Shown: positions 44,130-52,783, numbered from the stretch's first letter. The stretch: 64,000 bases of DNA from Rhodococcus oxybenzonivorans (GCF_003130705.1 NZ_CP021354.1:434001-498000); one strand, 5' to 3'. A program made the numbers and translations. The notes: generated from the letters alone by a model not told the origin.

Positions 44130-44254
44130 GGTGACCTCTCGTCGGGTGGTGCGCTCACGTTCCAGTGCGAAAGATACCCCGACTACCCCGCGCTCACCCG
44201 CGGACCGGGAACTGAAGTTCACCAAACCAGCGCAGCGCCCCGCATATCCCGTGC

Positions 44255-45064
44255 CTATCGGGTGTCGCGGAACCGGGGAGTGCGGTCCTCCTTGCGGGCG
44301 GCGGTGGCTTCCTCGAAGTTGTCGGTGAGCAGTCGCACGAGGAGTTGCCCGAGACCTTCCTGGTGGATATGGGACTCCAGCGATGCCGCGTCGAGTCCCG
44401 ACCACAGGGTGCGCTTGGTCAGCTCCAGGCCCGGACGGGAGAACGTCGCCATCCGCTCGGCCAGGTCGAAGCACGCGCCCAGTAGGTCGTCGGCAGGCAC
44501 GCACCGCGACACCAAGCCGATCCGCTCGGCTTCCTCGGCGTGGACGTCCCGGCCCGACAGCATGATCTCGAAGGCACGGGACGAGCCGATCGCGCGGGGA
44601 AGTAGGTAGCTGAGTCCCAACTCGCTCGCGGTGAGCCCGTTGTTGATCCCGGCGGCGCGGAAATAGGCGGCGTCCGAGGCGATCCGGACGTCGGATGCGA
44701 GCGCGAGGCACAGCCCACCGCCGATGGCGGCACCGTTGACTGCGCTGATCACTGGCTGGTGCATGCGGCGAAGCGCAAGTACGACGTTGTCCAGCATCTC
44801 CATCGCACGCAGGGCGACGGTCGGCCGGGTCAGGCCGTCGATGTGCGGCGGGCTGCCCGCGGACGTCTGGTCCGCGCCGGAAGAGAACCCCTTTCCGGCG
44901 CCGGTGACCACGACGGCTCGTATCGCGTTGTCGTGGCTGATCCGTTCGAGTGTTTCCCGAAACGGCACCATGACGTCGAACGCCATCGCATTCATGCGTT
45001 CCGGGCGATTGAGCGTCACCAGGGCGACGCCCGGCCGTGGATGGTCGACGAGAACGAAGCTCAC
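44255..45064 (-). CDS. Enoyl-CoA hydratase/isomerase family protein
   Basis: A 269-residue crotonase-fold protein. The oxyanion-hole segments are AGKGFSSGAD and AAIGGGLCLALASD, and the catalytic-region glutamate is in TASELGLSYLLPRAIG. The second usual glutamate position reads GINNGLT, so activity may be isomerase-like or altered. It resembles the EchA12-type mycobacterial group. A KstR-like 14-bp site lies 46 bases upstream, hinting at control by the steroid regulator. The gene is otherwise isolated, with a 125-base gap downstream. Confidence 0.87.
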   Translation of the reverse strand: MSFVLVDHPRPGVALVTLNRPERMNAMAFDVMVPFRETLERISHDNAIRAVVVTGAGKGFSSGADQTSAGSPPHIDGLTRPTVALRAMEMLDNVVLALRRMHQPVISAVNGAAIGGGLCLALASDVRIASDAAYFRAAGINNGLTASELGLSYLLPRAIGSSRAFEIMLSGRDVHAEEAERIGLVSRCVPADDLLGACFDLAERMATFSRPGLELTKRTLWSGLDAASLESHIHQEGLGQLLVRLLTDNFEEATAARKEDRTPRFRDTR

Positions 45065-45110
45065 AGCGTCTCCTAGGCGGGCGATACCCGTGTCCGGTCG
45101 CCTTCCATAC

Positions 45111-45124
45111 TAGAACACGTTTCA
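45111..45124. promoter_or_regulatory. KstR-like operator TAGAACACGTTTCA
   Basis: Fits TNNAACNNGTTNNA, the palindromic core described for the mycobacterial/rhodococcal steroid repressor KstR. It lies 46 bases upstream of the enoyl-CoA hydratase ATG, in promoter position. Confidence 0.5.
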
Positions 45125-45162
45125 GTTATTGGGGCTCCGCTGCGACTTTTCCCGATACGCGT

Positions 45163-46344
45163 TCATGGTGACGGCGAGTGGTCGACCTCCGATGTCGCTG
45201 ACAGCGCCGCAACCGAGCGCATCACCGGCCGCCACACTTCCTCGAGAACGGCGGGGTCGATGATCAAGCTCAGGTGCCCACCCTTCACGAGACGCCGCGT
45301 GATGTGCCCCGGTGGGGTGGAGATGTGGCGTTCCAGCGCCCACACCTGCTCGGGTGGTGTGAACTCGTCATCGGAGCCCGCTATCAAGAAGACGGGACAC
45401 GAAATCGACTCGAGCGTAATGTTTCCCGCTTTCACGCGGAGCTCGTTCGAGATCAGCCGATTCGTCAACAGCTCCTCGATCATCCAGTCGCGGAATCGGT
45501 CCGGTAACTGCTGCGACCATGCGAACCACCGTCTACGCTCGAGATAGCGTTCCACGGCCTCCGGTTCATCGATGTGCGCAAGCAGCGTCATGGCGTGTTC
45601 GAACTCCGCAGTAGGTCTCCCCAGGGGGACGCCGGCCGCTTCACCCAGTCGATACTGCAATCCGGCGATTGCCACGGCGCACGCCCGTAACCATGCGGCG
45701 CTCGGATCACGCAACCAGCTGCCCATCACCTCGACGACGTGCGGTCGTCCGGCGTGGAAATCGATCGGCGCACCTGCGATGACGAGTGAGTGGGCCGCGG
45801 CGGGATGAAGAGCCGCGAAAATCGTGGCAAGCCATCCACCCTGGCTGAAGCCGACCAAATTGATCCTGCCGCCCAGGAACTCGGTTGTCTCGGTGAGCAA
45901 GTCGAGGTAGTCGTCGATCGACGCGTTGGTGTTGTCGGGAGTGCGGCCGTGCCAGTCGAGGCAGTAGAGATTGTCGATTCCGGCCTCGCGGAGCGTGTAC
46001 ATCAGACTCCGTCCGTCCGCATAGTCCACGATCGAGGAGGCGCGACCCGAGTGGGGTGGGATCACCAAGGTCGGGATCTGGTCGGTGCGTCCGTCGGTGG
46101 AGTAGTTGCGGCAATCGGCCAGTCGACCCCGACGAGCAACGTCACTGTGATGCGCCCACTTCGGGCATTCGCGCGAGCTCACCGCTACCCAGAACGAGAG
46201 CACGTCGTCGGCTATGTCGAACGGGTTTGCCCTTCGGCGACAGAGTCCTGCCAAGTACCCCGACCATCCCTCGACTGCCGCCGCCCCCACCTCGAGCGGG
46301 AAAAGAGCGAGGTCTCTCCAGTGCCTATTCCCTGCTGTCGTCAT
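45163..46344 (-). CDS. PHA-locus alpha/beta hydrolase (PhaC-like fold with serine nucleophile)
   Basis: A 393-residue alpha/beta hydrolase similar in layout to PHA synthases: NLYCLDWHGRTPDNTNASIDDYLD, then INLVGFSQGGWLATIFA with serine in the lipase box where synthases have cysteine, SCPVFLIAGSDDEFTPPEQ for the acid and GGHLSLI for the histidine. The serine favours a hydrolase, perhaps an intracellular PHA depolymerase or oligomer hydrolase; this is inference. The ATG at 46344 follows AGGAG. It lies 90 bases downstream of the phasin gene, across a strong stem-loop, so its expression may be partly uncoupled. Confidence 0.78.
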   Translation of the reverse strand: MTTAGNRHWRDLALFPLEVGAAAVEGWSGYLAGLCRRRANPFDIADDVLSFWVAVSSRECPKWAHHSDVARRGRLADCRNYSTDGRTDQIPTLVIPPHSGRASSIVDYADGRSLMYTLREAGIDNLYCLDWHGRTPDNTNASIDDYLDLLTETTEFLGGRINLVGFSQGGWLATIFAALHPAAAHSLVIAGAPIDFHAGRPHVVEVMGSWLRDPSAAWLRACAVAIAGLQYRLGEAAGVPLGRPTAEFEHAMTLLAHIDEPEAVERYLERRRWFAWSQQLPDRFRDWMIEELLTNRLISNELRVKAGNITLESISCPVFLIAGSDDEFTPPEQVWALERHISTPPGHITRRLVKGGHLSLIIDPAVLEEVWRPVMRSVAALSATSEVDHSPSP

Positions 46345-46391
46345 GCAGCTGGCTCCTGTCGGGTGCATGTGCGTGCTCTCACTGGCAGACG

Positions 46392-46424
46392 GCGATGGCC
46401 GGGATGTGTCATCCCGGCCATCGC
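46392..46424 (-). terminator. Perfect 15-bp stem after the phasin gene
   Basis: GCGATGGCCGGGATG (46392-46406) and its exact complement (46410-46424) flank the loop TGT. It begins 10 bases after the phasin stop and separates phasin from the hydrolase gene. Confidence 0.8.
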
Positions 46425-46434
46425 TGCTGTCACG

Positions 46435-46740
46435 TTATTTCAGCACTGAGCGTGCAGCGTCGGTGAACGCTGTGCTGATCCCGTTGACGAGGGACACCTG
46501 TGCCTTCGTGAGGCTACTGATCCACTCGACGTTGCTGCTGGTGCCGATCTTCTCCTGGAATTCGAGGACACTGCCGAGGGCCTTCTCGTAGGTGTCGAGC
46601 GAGAGGTTTCCGCTCTGCTTCGCGGCGTCGACCACTTTTTCGTTGAGGGATGAGATCCGCTCGGTCGATTCGTCGAGTGCCTTGCTGAGGCCGGCAGCCG
46701 CTGCGGTGGTGGCGTCGGTGACTGTCTTGGCTGTGGTCAC
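46435..46740 (-). CDS. Phasin-like PHA granule protein
   Basis: A 101-residue, cysteine-free, all-helical protein (TVTDATTAAAAGLSKALDES, SLNEKVVDAAKQSGN, TYEKALGSVLEFQEKIG, ISSLTKAQVSLVNGISTAF; amphipathic heptads). Size, composition and position beside phaC fit an actinobacterial phasin that coats polyhydroxyalkanoate granules. The GTG start follows AAGGAG. A promoter with an embedded 21-bp inverted repeat lies just upstream, and a strong terminator just downstream, so it is an independent, tightly controlled unit, as expected for an abundant coat protein. Confidence 0.82.
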   Translation of the reverse strand: MTTAKTVTDATTAAAAGLSKALDESTERISSLNEKVVDAAKQSGNLSLDTYEKALGSVLEFQEKIGTSSNVEWISSLTKAQVSLVNGISTAFTDAARSVLK

Positions 46741-46776
46741 GTTCTTACTCCTTGGGTGGGGGTAACGTCAGTGAGC

Positions 46777-46807
46777 ACATTAGCAGGTTAGCAATCTGAT
46801 TGCTAAC
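46777..46807 (-). promoter_or_regulatory. Phasin promoter with embedded operator
   Basis: On the minus strand TTAGCA (46806-46801) and TAATGT (46782-46777) are spaced 18 bases, a plausible sigma-A promoter. GTTAGCAAT-CTG-ATTGCTAAC (46787-46807) is a perfect 9-bp-arm inverted repeat covering the -35 and spacer. A repressor bound there would block transcription; the XRE protein encoded at 49263-49643 is the obvious candidate. Confidence 0.6.
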
Positions 46808-46822
46808 GTACCTGTCGCCTGA

Positions 46823-48514
46823 TTACTGGGAGACGTACGTCCCCGGGGCCTCGGCCAGGACGGGATGCTTGGCACTGCCCACTGCCGGCGGTGCCACCAT
46901 GTCGCCGGCGCGAGAAGCTGACCACTGTGTCCAGTCCTCCCACCACGAGCCGGAATGCTTCTCGGACAAAATCTGCCAGTCCGCCGGATTCGCGGGCATG
47001 GTCCGGCGTTCGCCCGAATCGGGTGCGCCGACGGCATGGAAGAAGCACCGGTTGTTCGGTGGATTGACCGCACCGGCGATGTGGCCCCCGTTGGTGAGGA
47101 CGAAACGCACGTCTCCGCCGAGTAGATGCACACTCTTATACGACGAGGTCCACGGCACGATGTGGTCGTTGACGGCGCCGACGATGTAGGCATCGCACGT
47201 GACCTTCGTCAGATCCAGCTGCTGACCGTCCAATACGTATACCCCAGAGGATAATTCGTTTCGGCCGTAGAGGGATCGCAGGTACTGGGAGTGCATCGTG
47301 GCGGGCATCCTGGTCTTGTCCTCGTTCCACGCGAGGATGTCGAACGCGGCCGGCTTTTCGCCCTTCATCCAGCGCGAGACCCAGTAGCTGAAGATCAACT
47401 CTTTGGCCTTGATCAGGTCGAAGGTGCCACTCATCTCGTCGCCGGACAGAAAGCCCTGCCGCCGCATACGCATCTCGACACGGTCGAGGGTGTCTGGATC
47501 GACCAGAAGTTTCAGCTCGCCGACCTCGCTGTAATCGAGCAGCGTGTTCAGCATCGTCAGTGAGTTGATGCGGTCGTCTCCGGTTGCAGCGAGACGGGCC
47601 GCTCCCATCGCGGCCATAGCGCCACCGAGGCAGATGGAGAGGATGTCGATCTTCCCCGAACCGGTGACCTCTTCGACGACGTCCATGGCGGCAGCGAACC
47701 CGCGAAGGTAGTAGTCGTCCATCGTGATGTCCATCATGGACCGGTCGGGATTGCGGTAGGAGATCGCAAAGACTGTGCGCCCGTGCGCGACCGCCCACTC
47801 GATGAGGCTGCGTTTCGGCGCGAGATCGAGTATGTAGTACTTGTTGATCCACGGTGGGGAGACAAGGATCGGGACCGCATGCACGGAGGGGGTCTGCGGT
47901 TGGTACTGGATCACTTCGATCAAGTCGTTGCGAAAAACGACTTTGCCCGGCGTGGCTGCAAGGTTGTCACCGAGAGTGAAGGCGGCCCGATCGACTTTCA
48001 CCGGCTGCCCCTTCCGCTTGATGATGTCCTCGGCAGCGAAAAGGGCACCGCGAACGAGGCTCGCCCCGCCGGTGTCGAACGCGCGGGTCAGTACACCCGG
48101 ATTGGTGAGCGGGAAATTGGTGGGCGACAGGGCGTCGAGCATCAGGTTCACGATTTGCCGTGCCTTGGCGTCCTGTAATTCGTCTCCCGCGCCCGCCTCT
48201 GTGAGGTCTTCCGCGAGTGCACGAGTCGCGAGATAGCTTTGGTGCAGAGAGAAGAATGCGGGATTTTCGCGCCACGCCGCGTCGGCGAATCTCTTGTCGC
48301 TCGGGTCGACCGGGATGGGAGGTTGGGGGTCGACGTCGTTGAACACTCGAACAGCAGCCGCCGGAATGTGGGCGAGGTGGGTGGCGTAGTTCGTCGACGC
48401 GGCGACGACGGCCTGAGGATTCTTTGCTGCGCGGCCGGCGACGGACGCCACCGCGGGGCCCCAGCCGATGGGGTCGATCCGCGAGGCGATCTTCTTGTGC
48501 AGGTTGTCGATCAC
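46823..48514 (-). CDS. phaC: Poly(3-hydroxyalkanoate) synthase
   Basis: Polymerises (R)-3-hydroxyacyl-CoA into storage polyester. The 563-residue class I-type synthase has the PhaC N-terminal domain (FSLHQSYLATRALAEDL) and the catalytic core: VSPPWINKYYILDL, nucleophile Cys in ILSICLGGAMAAMGAARL, Asp in GAVNDHIVPW and His in TNGGHIAGAVNPP, plus SWWEDWTQW near the C-terminus. The GTG at 48514 follows GGGGAG and overlaps the stop of the upstream hydratase (GTGA), so supply enzyme and polymerase are coupled; the longer frame to 48556 is unlikely. Confidence 0.95.
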   Translation of the reverse strand: MIDNLHKKIASRIDPIGWGPAVASVAGRAAKNPQAVVAASTNYATHLAHIPAAAVRVFNDVDPQPPIPVDPSDKRFADAAWRENPAFFSLHQSYLATRALAEDLTEAGAGDELQDAKARQIVNLMLDALSPTNFPLTNPGVLTRAFDTGGASLVRGALFAAEDIIKRKGQPVKVDRAAFTLGDNLAATPGKVVFRNDLIEVIQYQPQTPSVHAVPILVSPPWINKYYILDLAPKRSLIEWAVAHGRTVFAISYRNPDRSMMDITMDDYYLRGFAAAMDVVEEVTGSGKIDILSICLGGAMAAMGAARLAATGDDRINSLTMLNTLLDYSEVGELKLLVDPDTLDRVEMRMRRQGFLSGDEMSGTFDLIKAKELIFSYWVSRWMKGEKPAAFDILAWNEDKTRMPATMHSQYLRSLYGRNELSSGVYVLDGQQLDLTKVTCDAYIVGAVNDHIVPWTSSYKSVHLLGGDVRFVLTNGGHIAGAVNPPNNRCFFHAVGAPDSGERRTMPANPADWQILSEKHSGSWWEDWTQWSASRAGDMVAPPAVGSAKHPVLAEAPGTYVSQ

Positions 48515-48990
48515 ACGTTGCTCCCCAAGAATCGAATCGTCATGTCCGCCACGCACGCGGGACGTTCGGAGCCGTCGACGGACATGGTCAGGGCCGACGT
48601 CACCTGGTAGCCACCTCTACATGCTTTGACGGTGGTGACCTCAGCGGTCAAACGCAGGTGAGAACCGACGGGAACGGGCGCCGTGAACCGTGCATTGCCA
48701 ATACCGCAATTGATCACCTGCTCGCTGTCGACGACATCGATCAGTTGCCAGAATAAACTGGGTGCCAATGACAATGTGAGGAATCCGTGTGCAATTGTCG
48801 TCCCGAGCGGACCTTCCTTCGCGCGCTCGGGATCGGTGTGGATCCATTGGTGATCATTCGTCGCATCGGCGAACAAGTTGATCTGTTGCTGAGTGATCTG
48901 TACGGCACTCGACGTGCCGAGTTCGGTACCGACGAGGGTGGGGAGGTCTTCGAGTGCGACGGCGCGCGCGGTGGTGTGTTCTGTCTGCAC
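48511..48990 (-). CDS. MaoC-like (R)-specific enoyl-CoA hydratase (PhaJ-type)
   Basis: A 159-residue single hot-dog protein with the R-hydratase signature ADATNDHQWIHTDPERA, containing the catalytic Asp and His, followed by GTTIAHGFLTLSLAP. Such PhaJ-type hydratases convert beta-oxidation enoyl-CoA to (R)-3-hydroxyacyl-CoA for PHA synthesis. The 4-base overlap with phaC supports this. The GTG start at 48990 follows AGGAA. A 272-base gap upstream separates it from the XRE regulator, which is on the same strand. Confidence 0.9.
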   Translation of the reverse strand: MQTEHTTARAVALEDLPTLVGTELGTSSAVQITQQQINLFADATNDHQWIHTDPERAKEGPLGTTIAHGFLTLSLAPSLFWQLIDVVDSEQVINCGIGNARFTAPVPVGSHLRLTAEVTTVKACRGGYQVTSALTMSVDGSERPACVADMTIRFLGSNV

Positions 48991-49069
48991 GGTATTCCTG
49001 TGAGGTGATCTTGCTGCGGATCTCGCAGAGGCGAAGAGTGGGATGGCGCCGGTAGCGCCCGATCACACG

Positions 49070-49098
49070 TTGACACAGGAATGTTTGAACTGCATATT
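49070..49098 (+). promoter_or_regulatory. Sigma-A-like promoter on the plus strand with no plus-strand gene behind it
   Basis: TTGACA (49070-49075) and CATATT (49093-49098) are spaced exactly 17 bases. No credible plus-strand CDS follows before 49643, so it may be fortuitous or start an antisense/small RNA opposite the XRE gene. The same DNA on the minus strand lies in the likely phaJ promoter region. Confidence 0.3.
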
Positions 49099-49262
49099 AC
49101 CGAGGGGTACACTGCACGGTCACTTGCGTCGGCGTACTTTCACTGCTGCACGAGCCGGTCCATACGGCCTCTCTATCTGCGGGGACTCGTCGTCACACTT
49201 ATGTTTACCAGGGTATGTGACATGCAACACAGCGTGGGCGGTCGGTGATCTGCACGACGCCG

Positions 49263-49643
49263 TCAGTCTTGTGGTCCGGTGCTCGGACGCTTCCGTTTGG
49301 CGACGGTGAGCTGCCGGAAGGCCTCGTACATTTCCTCGATTGCCTTCCGCTGCGCATTGGTGAGGTCCGGGTCCTCCCGGAGCGCCGTTATCACTGCGGA
49401 AGCGGAGTCCTTCTGCGCTCGCGACGCCTCCGACACCAGCATGTCAGCGGAAAGATGAAGCTGATCGGCGATGGCCTGCAGGACGCGGTCGCTCGGCTCC
49501 CGGAGGTTCCGCTCGATCTGTGACAGGTACGGATTCGAGATTCCCACCATCGCAGCCAACTGACGCATCGGGAGCTCGGCCATCTCCCGCTGGCGCCTGA
49601 TCAACTCACCAAGTGTCAGTCCGCGCGGAGCCTCTCGATCCAT
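49263..49643 (-). CDS. XRE-family regulator of the PHA locus (PhaR-like role)
   Basis: A 126-residue protein with an N-terminal Cro/C1 helix-turn-helix (LGELIRRQREMAELPMRQLA, AMVGISNPYLSQIERNLREP, VLQAIADQLHLSADML) and a charged helical C-terminus (NAQRKAIEEMYEAFRQL). Regulators of this type next to phasin and phaC genes act as repressors released by nascent PHA or as general PHA regulators; the function here is inferred from position. A 21-bp terminator stem separates its start from the upstream acyl-CoA dehydrogenase gene, so it must have its own short promoter or depend on read-through. Confidence 0.82.
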   Translation of the reverse strand: MDREAPRGLTLGELIRRQREMAELPMRQLAAMVGISNPYLSQIERNLREPSDRVLQAIADQLHLSADMLVSEASRAQKDSASAVITALREDPDLTNAQRKAIEEMYEAFRQLTVAKRKRPSTGPQD

Positions 49644-49663
49644 GAGTGCATTCTAGGCCTTCG

Positions 49664-49711
49664 GCCCGTGCGCCTTTCTGGTAGCTGGGACTACCAGAAA
49701 GGCGCACGGGC
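49664..49711 (-). terminator. 21-bp perfect stem ending the BVMO operon
   Basis: Bases 49664-49684 and 49691-49711 are exact inverted complements (arm core GTGCGCCTTTCTGGTAG) with the loop CTGGGA. It starts 10 bases after the acyl-CoA dehydrogenase stop. It is the strongest stem-loop terminator in the window and could also work for transcription from the other direction. Confidence 0.85.
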
Positions 49712-49720
49712 GCGGAGCGC

Positions 49721-50893
49721 CTAGAGCGTGCGAGAGATGAGTTCCTTCATGACCTCGTTGGATCCGGCGTATATGCGCTGGATCCGGGCGTCGGCGTACA
49801 TCTGGGCGATGGGGTATTCGAGGATGTAGCCGTATCCTCCGAAAAGCTGCACGCAGCGGTCGATCACTGAGCACTGCTGGTCGGTGAGCCAGTATTTGGC
49901 CATTGCGGCCGTGGCGACGTCGAGCTCACCGCGGAGATGCTTGACGATGCAGTCGTCGAGGAAGGTCCGCGACACCCGGGCGATTGTGGCGCACTCGGCC
50001 AGTTCGAAGCGGGTGTTCTGCAGGTCGAACAGGGTCTTGCCGAACATCGTCCGAGACTTCGCGTACTCCGCGGTGAGGGCGACCGCGCGTTCGATCGCAG
50101 CGACTGCGGCAACACCGCAGATCAATCGCTCCTGGGGAAGCTGCTGCATCAGTTGGACGAAGCCGGCACCCTCGGTCGGACCGAGGAGATTCTCGGCGGG
50201 CACTCGGACGCCGTCGAAGAACAGTTCGGTGGTGTCCTGCCCTTTCTGTCCCACCTTGTCGAAGATTCGCCCCCGCGTAAAACCCGGAGTGTTGTTGTCG
50301 ACTTCGGCGACGATCAGCGACACACCCTTCGCGCCGAGGGCGGTATCGGTCTTGGCGGCGATGATGACGAGGTCGCAGTTGTACCCGTTGGAGATAAAGG
50401 TTTTTGCGCCGGTTACGAGGTAGTCGTCGCCGTCCCGCACAGCTCTGGTAGTGATGCTCTGCAGGTCCGATCCGGTGCCGGGTTCGGTCATGGCTATCGC
50501 ACCCACCCACTCACCGCTGGTGAGCCGGGGAAGCCACCGTGATTTCTGTTCGTCGGTTCCGTACGCGTTCAGGTAGTGCGGAACGATCCCTGAGTGGACG
50601 CCCAGCTGAAGCGAGTGGTCCCCGGCCATCACCTGTTCGTGGAAGAGGACCGCATCGTGTGCGAACGTGCCACCACCCCCGCCGTATTCGGTGGGAATGG
50701 ACATGCCCGACAGGCCGAGTTCGCCGAGCGTTCGGTAGGTGTCCCTGTCGGGGAATCCCTGCTTGGCAAAGCGCTGTTGGTGGGGAGTCACCTCCTTGGC
50801 GAAGAAGTTGCGCGCGAGTTCGGCTACGGCGGCGAGATCCTCGTCGATCCAGGCGGAGTCCGCCAGTGTCGACGCCGAGTGTGTGGTGGTCAT
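49721..50893 (-). CDS. Acyl-CoA dehydrogenase
   Basis: A 390-residue FAD-dependent acyl-CoA dehydrogenase: GLSGMSIPTEYGGGG, AIAMTEPGTGSDLQSI, TFISNG, the FAD-binding RTMFGKTLFDLQ and QLFGGYGYI, and the catalytic base Glu380 in YAGSNEVM. The family introduces the alpha,beta double bond into acyl-CoAs. It is the last gene of the eight-gene operon, 42 bases after the ligase gene, and is followed by the strong terminator. In context it would begin beta-oxidation of the acyl-CoA made by the ligase. Confidence 0.93.
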   Translation of the reverse strand: MTTTHSASTLADSAWIDEDLAAVAELARNFFAKEVTPHQQRFAKQGFPDRDTYRTLGELGLSGMSIPTEYGGGGGTFAHDAVLFHEQVMAGDHSLQLGVHSGIVPHYLNAYGTDEQKSRWLPRLTSGEWVGAIAMTEPGTGSDLQSITTRAVRDGDDYLVTGAKTFISNGYNCDLVIIAAKTDTALGAKGVSLIVAEVDNNTPGFTRGRIFDKVGQKGQDTTELFFDGVRVPAENLLGPTEGAGFVQLMQQLPQERLICGVAAVAAIERAVALTAEYAKSRTMFGKTLFDLQNTRFELAECATIARVSRTFLDDCIVKHLRGELDVATAAMAKYWLTDQQCSVIDRCVQLFGGYGYILEYPIAQMYADARIQRIYAGSNEVMKELISRTL

Positions 50894-50935
50894 CGTGTTC
50901 TTTCGTCAGCAGGGTCGGGTTCGCAAAAGGTGCTG

Positions 50936-52783
50936 TCAGCCTGCGACTGCGGGCGCCGTGTCGGCGCGACGGAGCGCGGCTTCGTGGACACCCTCGGGTG
51001 CCGGCTGGGCGTAGAGATTCTCGATCTCGGCAGCGTATTTCGCGGCGATGGGTTTGCGGCGCAGCTTCATGGTGAGGGTCAATTCGTCGCTGCCGGGCTC
51101 CCAGAAAGAGGGAAGGATAGTGAACTTCTTGATCTGCTCGACCCGCGAGAGGCGGGCATTTCCTGCGGCGACAGCTTCGGCGACCACGGCGACAACAGCG
51201 GGGTGTGCTGCCAGAGTCGCGGCATCCGCCTGTACATCCAGCTGAGCCGCATATCGTGCTGCCGCGTCGGGGTCCAACGCGATCAGTGCGGTGTTGTACG
51301 GTCGGGCATCACCGATGGTGGAAACGTTACCGACGAGCGAGGACTGGGCCTTGATCGCGTTCTCGATCCCGGCTGGTGACATATTCTTGCCCGAAGAGTT
51401 GATGATCAACTCTTTCTTTCGATCGATGATGGTGAGGAATCCGTCGTCGTCGACGGTCACGATGTCTCCCGTGGACAGCCATCCGTCAGCGTCGACTGCC
51501 TCCGCCGTTTTCTCCGGCTCGCCGCGGTACCCCTTCATGACCAGCGGGCCGCGGACGAGCAGCTCGCCGTCGTCGGCGATCCGCATGTCCATGCCGGGAA
51601 CGATTTTGCCGACCGTTCCCAGTTTGGTGGGGTCCGCAGGAGCGGCGCTCGCGATGCACGTCAATTCCGACATGCCCCAGATTTCCGAGATGTTCAGACC
51701 GAGCGCGCCGAAGAATGCCAGGGTGTCGGCGGGGATGGGGGCCGCGCCGGATACGGCCCACTTCAGGGCGTCGAATCCGAGTTGCGCCCGCAGCGGCGCC
51801 AGCACTCGCGTTTCTGCAGAAACGAATTCGGCTTCGAGTTCCGCGGGTACGGGTTGGCCGGCCCGCAGCATCGCAAACCGGCGGGCGCCCACCGCGAGGC
51901 CCCATTGCAATCCCTGGCGCCGGGTTTCCTCCGGCTCGTCGGCTACCGCCCGCTCCACTGCGACCTGGAGCTTTTCCCAGACGCGTGGGACTGCACCCCA
52001 GATGGTCGGCCGGCAATCGGGGAGGGCGGCGGCGATCTGTGAGATCTCCTCGACAACGGTGATTTCGGTGCCGAAGACCATCTGGAAGTAGAGACAGGTC
52101 ATCCGGTCGGCGATGTGCGCGGATGGCATGAACGAGGTGATCCGGTCGCCGAATTCGATCGGCAGGATCTCGCGCACTGCGCTGGCCTCGAACAGTAACG
52201 CGGCGTGTGTCGATTCGACGCCCTTGGGATTTCCGGTCGTCCCCGAGGTGTAGATGAGCGTGGCAACGTCGTCCGGTTGCACGGCTCGCCAGGCCGAGTC
52301 GAAGTCGAAGTCTGCGGGACGCAGCGTTTTCATCTCGTCCAACGAGAGGGTTCCGGCGGGTGCGGTCGCCGAGTCGCCATCGACGACGACGATCCGCGAG
52401 GGCTGCACGCCGGATTCTCTGATTCGTTCGACGTACTGCGCCTCGCACACGACCACCTTCGCTCCCGCATTGCGGAGGACATGGGCGATGGCGTCCGGCG
52501 GTGAGGTGTTGTAGATCGAGAACGAGGTGGCACCGACGTGTTGGGCACCCACGTCCACCGGGTAGAAGTCGAGGCGGTTTCCCATCATGAGTGCCACGGT
52601 GTCCCCGCGCCCGACGCCGAGCCCGGCGAACCCGGCTGCCACGTCCCGTACCTGTTCCGCGTAGTCCCGCCAGGTGAGTACTTCGGTGCCGCCCACGGTG
52701 CGGAGCGCGATCGATTCGGGTTCGATGGCTGCGACGCGTTGAAACGCCTCGCACAAGGTGATAGGAGCTCGAGTCGGGGTCAT
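50936..52783 (-). CDS. Long-chain acyl-CoA synthetase (FadD-type AMP ligase)
   Basis: A 615-residue ANL-superfamily ligase with the P-loop-like YTSGTTGNPKGVE, FMPSAHIADRM, WGAVPRVWEKL, SGAAPIPADTLAFF, IWGMSELT, DGWLSTGDIVTVDDDGFLTI-type motif (key word STGDI) and DRKKELIINSSGKNMSP. It forms acyl-CoA from a carboxylic acid via acyl-AMP. The resemblance is to the FadD15-like long-chain group. Its ATG overlaps the SDR stop region by 4 bases. In the operon it would activate the acid produced by the aldehyde dehydrogenase. Confidence 0.93.
   Translation of the reverse strand: MTPTRAPITLCEAFQRVAAIEPESIALRTVGGTEVLTWRDYAEQVRDVAAGFAGLGVGRGDTVALMMGNRLDFYPVDVGAQHVGATSFSIYNTSPPDAIAHVLRNAGAKVVVCEAQYVERIRESGVQPSRIVVVDGDSATAPAGTLSLDEMKTLRPADFDFDSAWRAVQPDDVATLIYTSGTTGNPKGVESTHAALLFEASAVREILPIEFGDRITSFMPSAHIADRMTCLYFQMVFGTEITVVEEISQIAAALPDCRPTIWGAVPRVWEKLQVAVERAVADEPEETRRQGLQWGLAVGARRFAMLRAGQPVPAELEAEFVSAETRVLAPLRAQLGFDALKWAVSGAAPIPADTLAFFGALGLNISEIWGMSELTCIASAAPADPTKLGTVGKIVPGMDMRIADDGELLVRGPLVMKGYRGEPEKTAEAVDADGWLSTGDIVTVDDDGFLTIIDRKKELIINSSGKNMSPAGIENAIKAQSSLVGNVSTIGDARPYNTALIALDPDAAARYAAQLDVQADAATLAAHPAVVAVVAEAVAAGNARLSRVEQIKKFTILPSFWEPGSDELTLTMKLRRKPIAAKYAAEIENLYAQPAPEGVHEAALRRADTAPAVAG

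Noticed and set aside
44130..44711. N-terminal extension of the PPOX protein to 329 residues
   Set aside because: The extra part is the out-of-frame shadow of the enoyl-CoA hydratase gene; a clear ribosome-binding site supports 44129.
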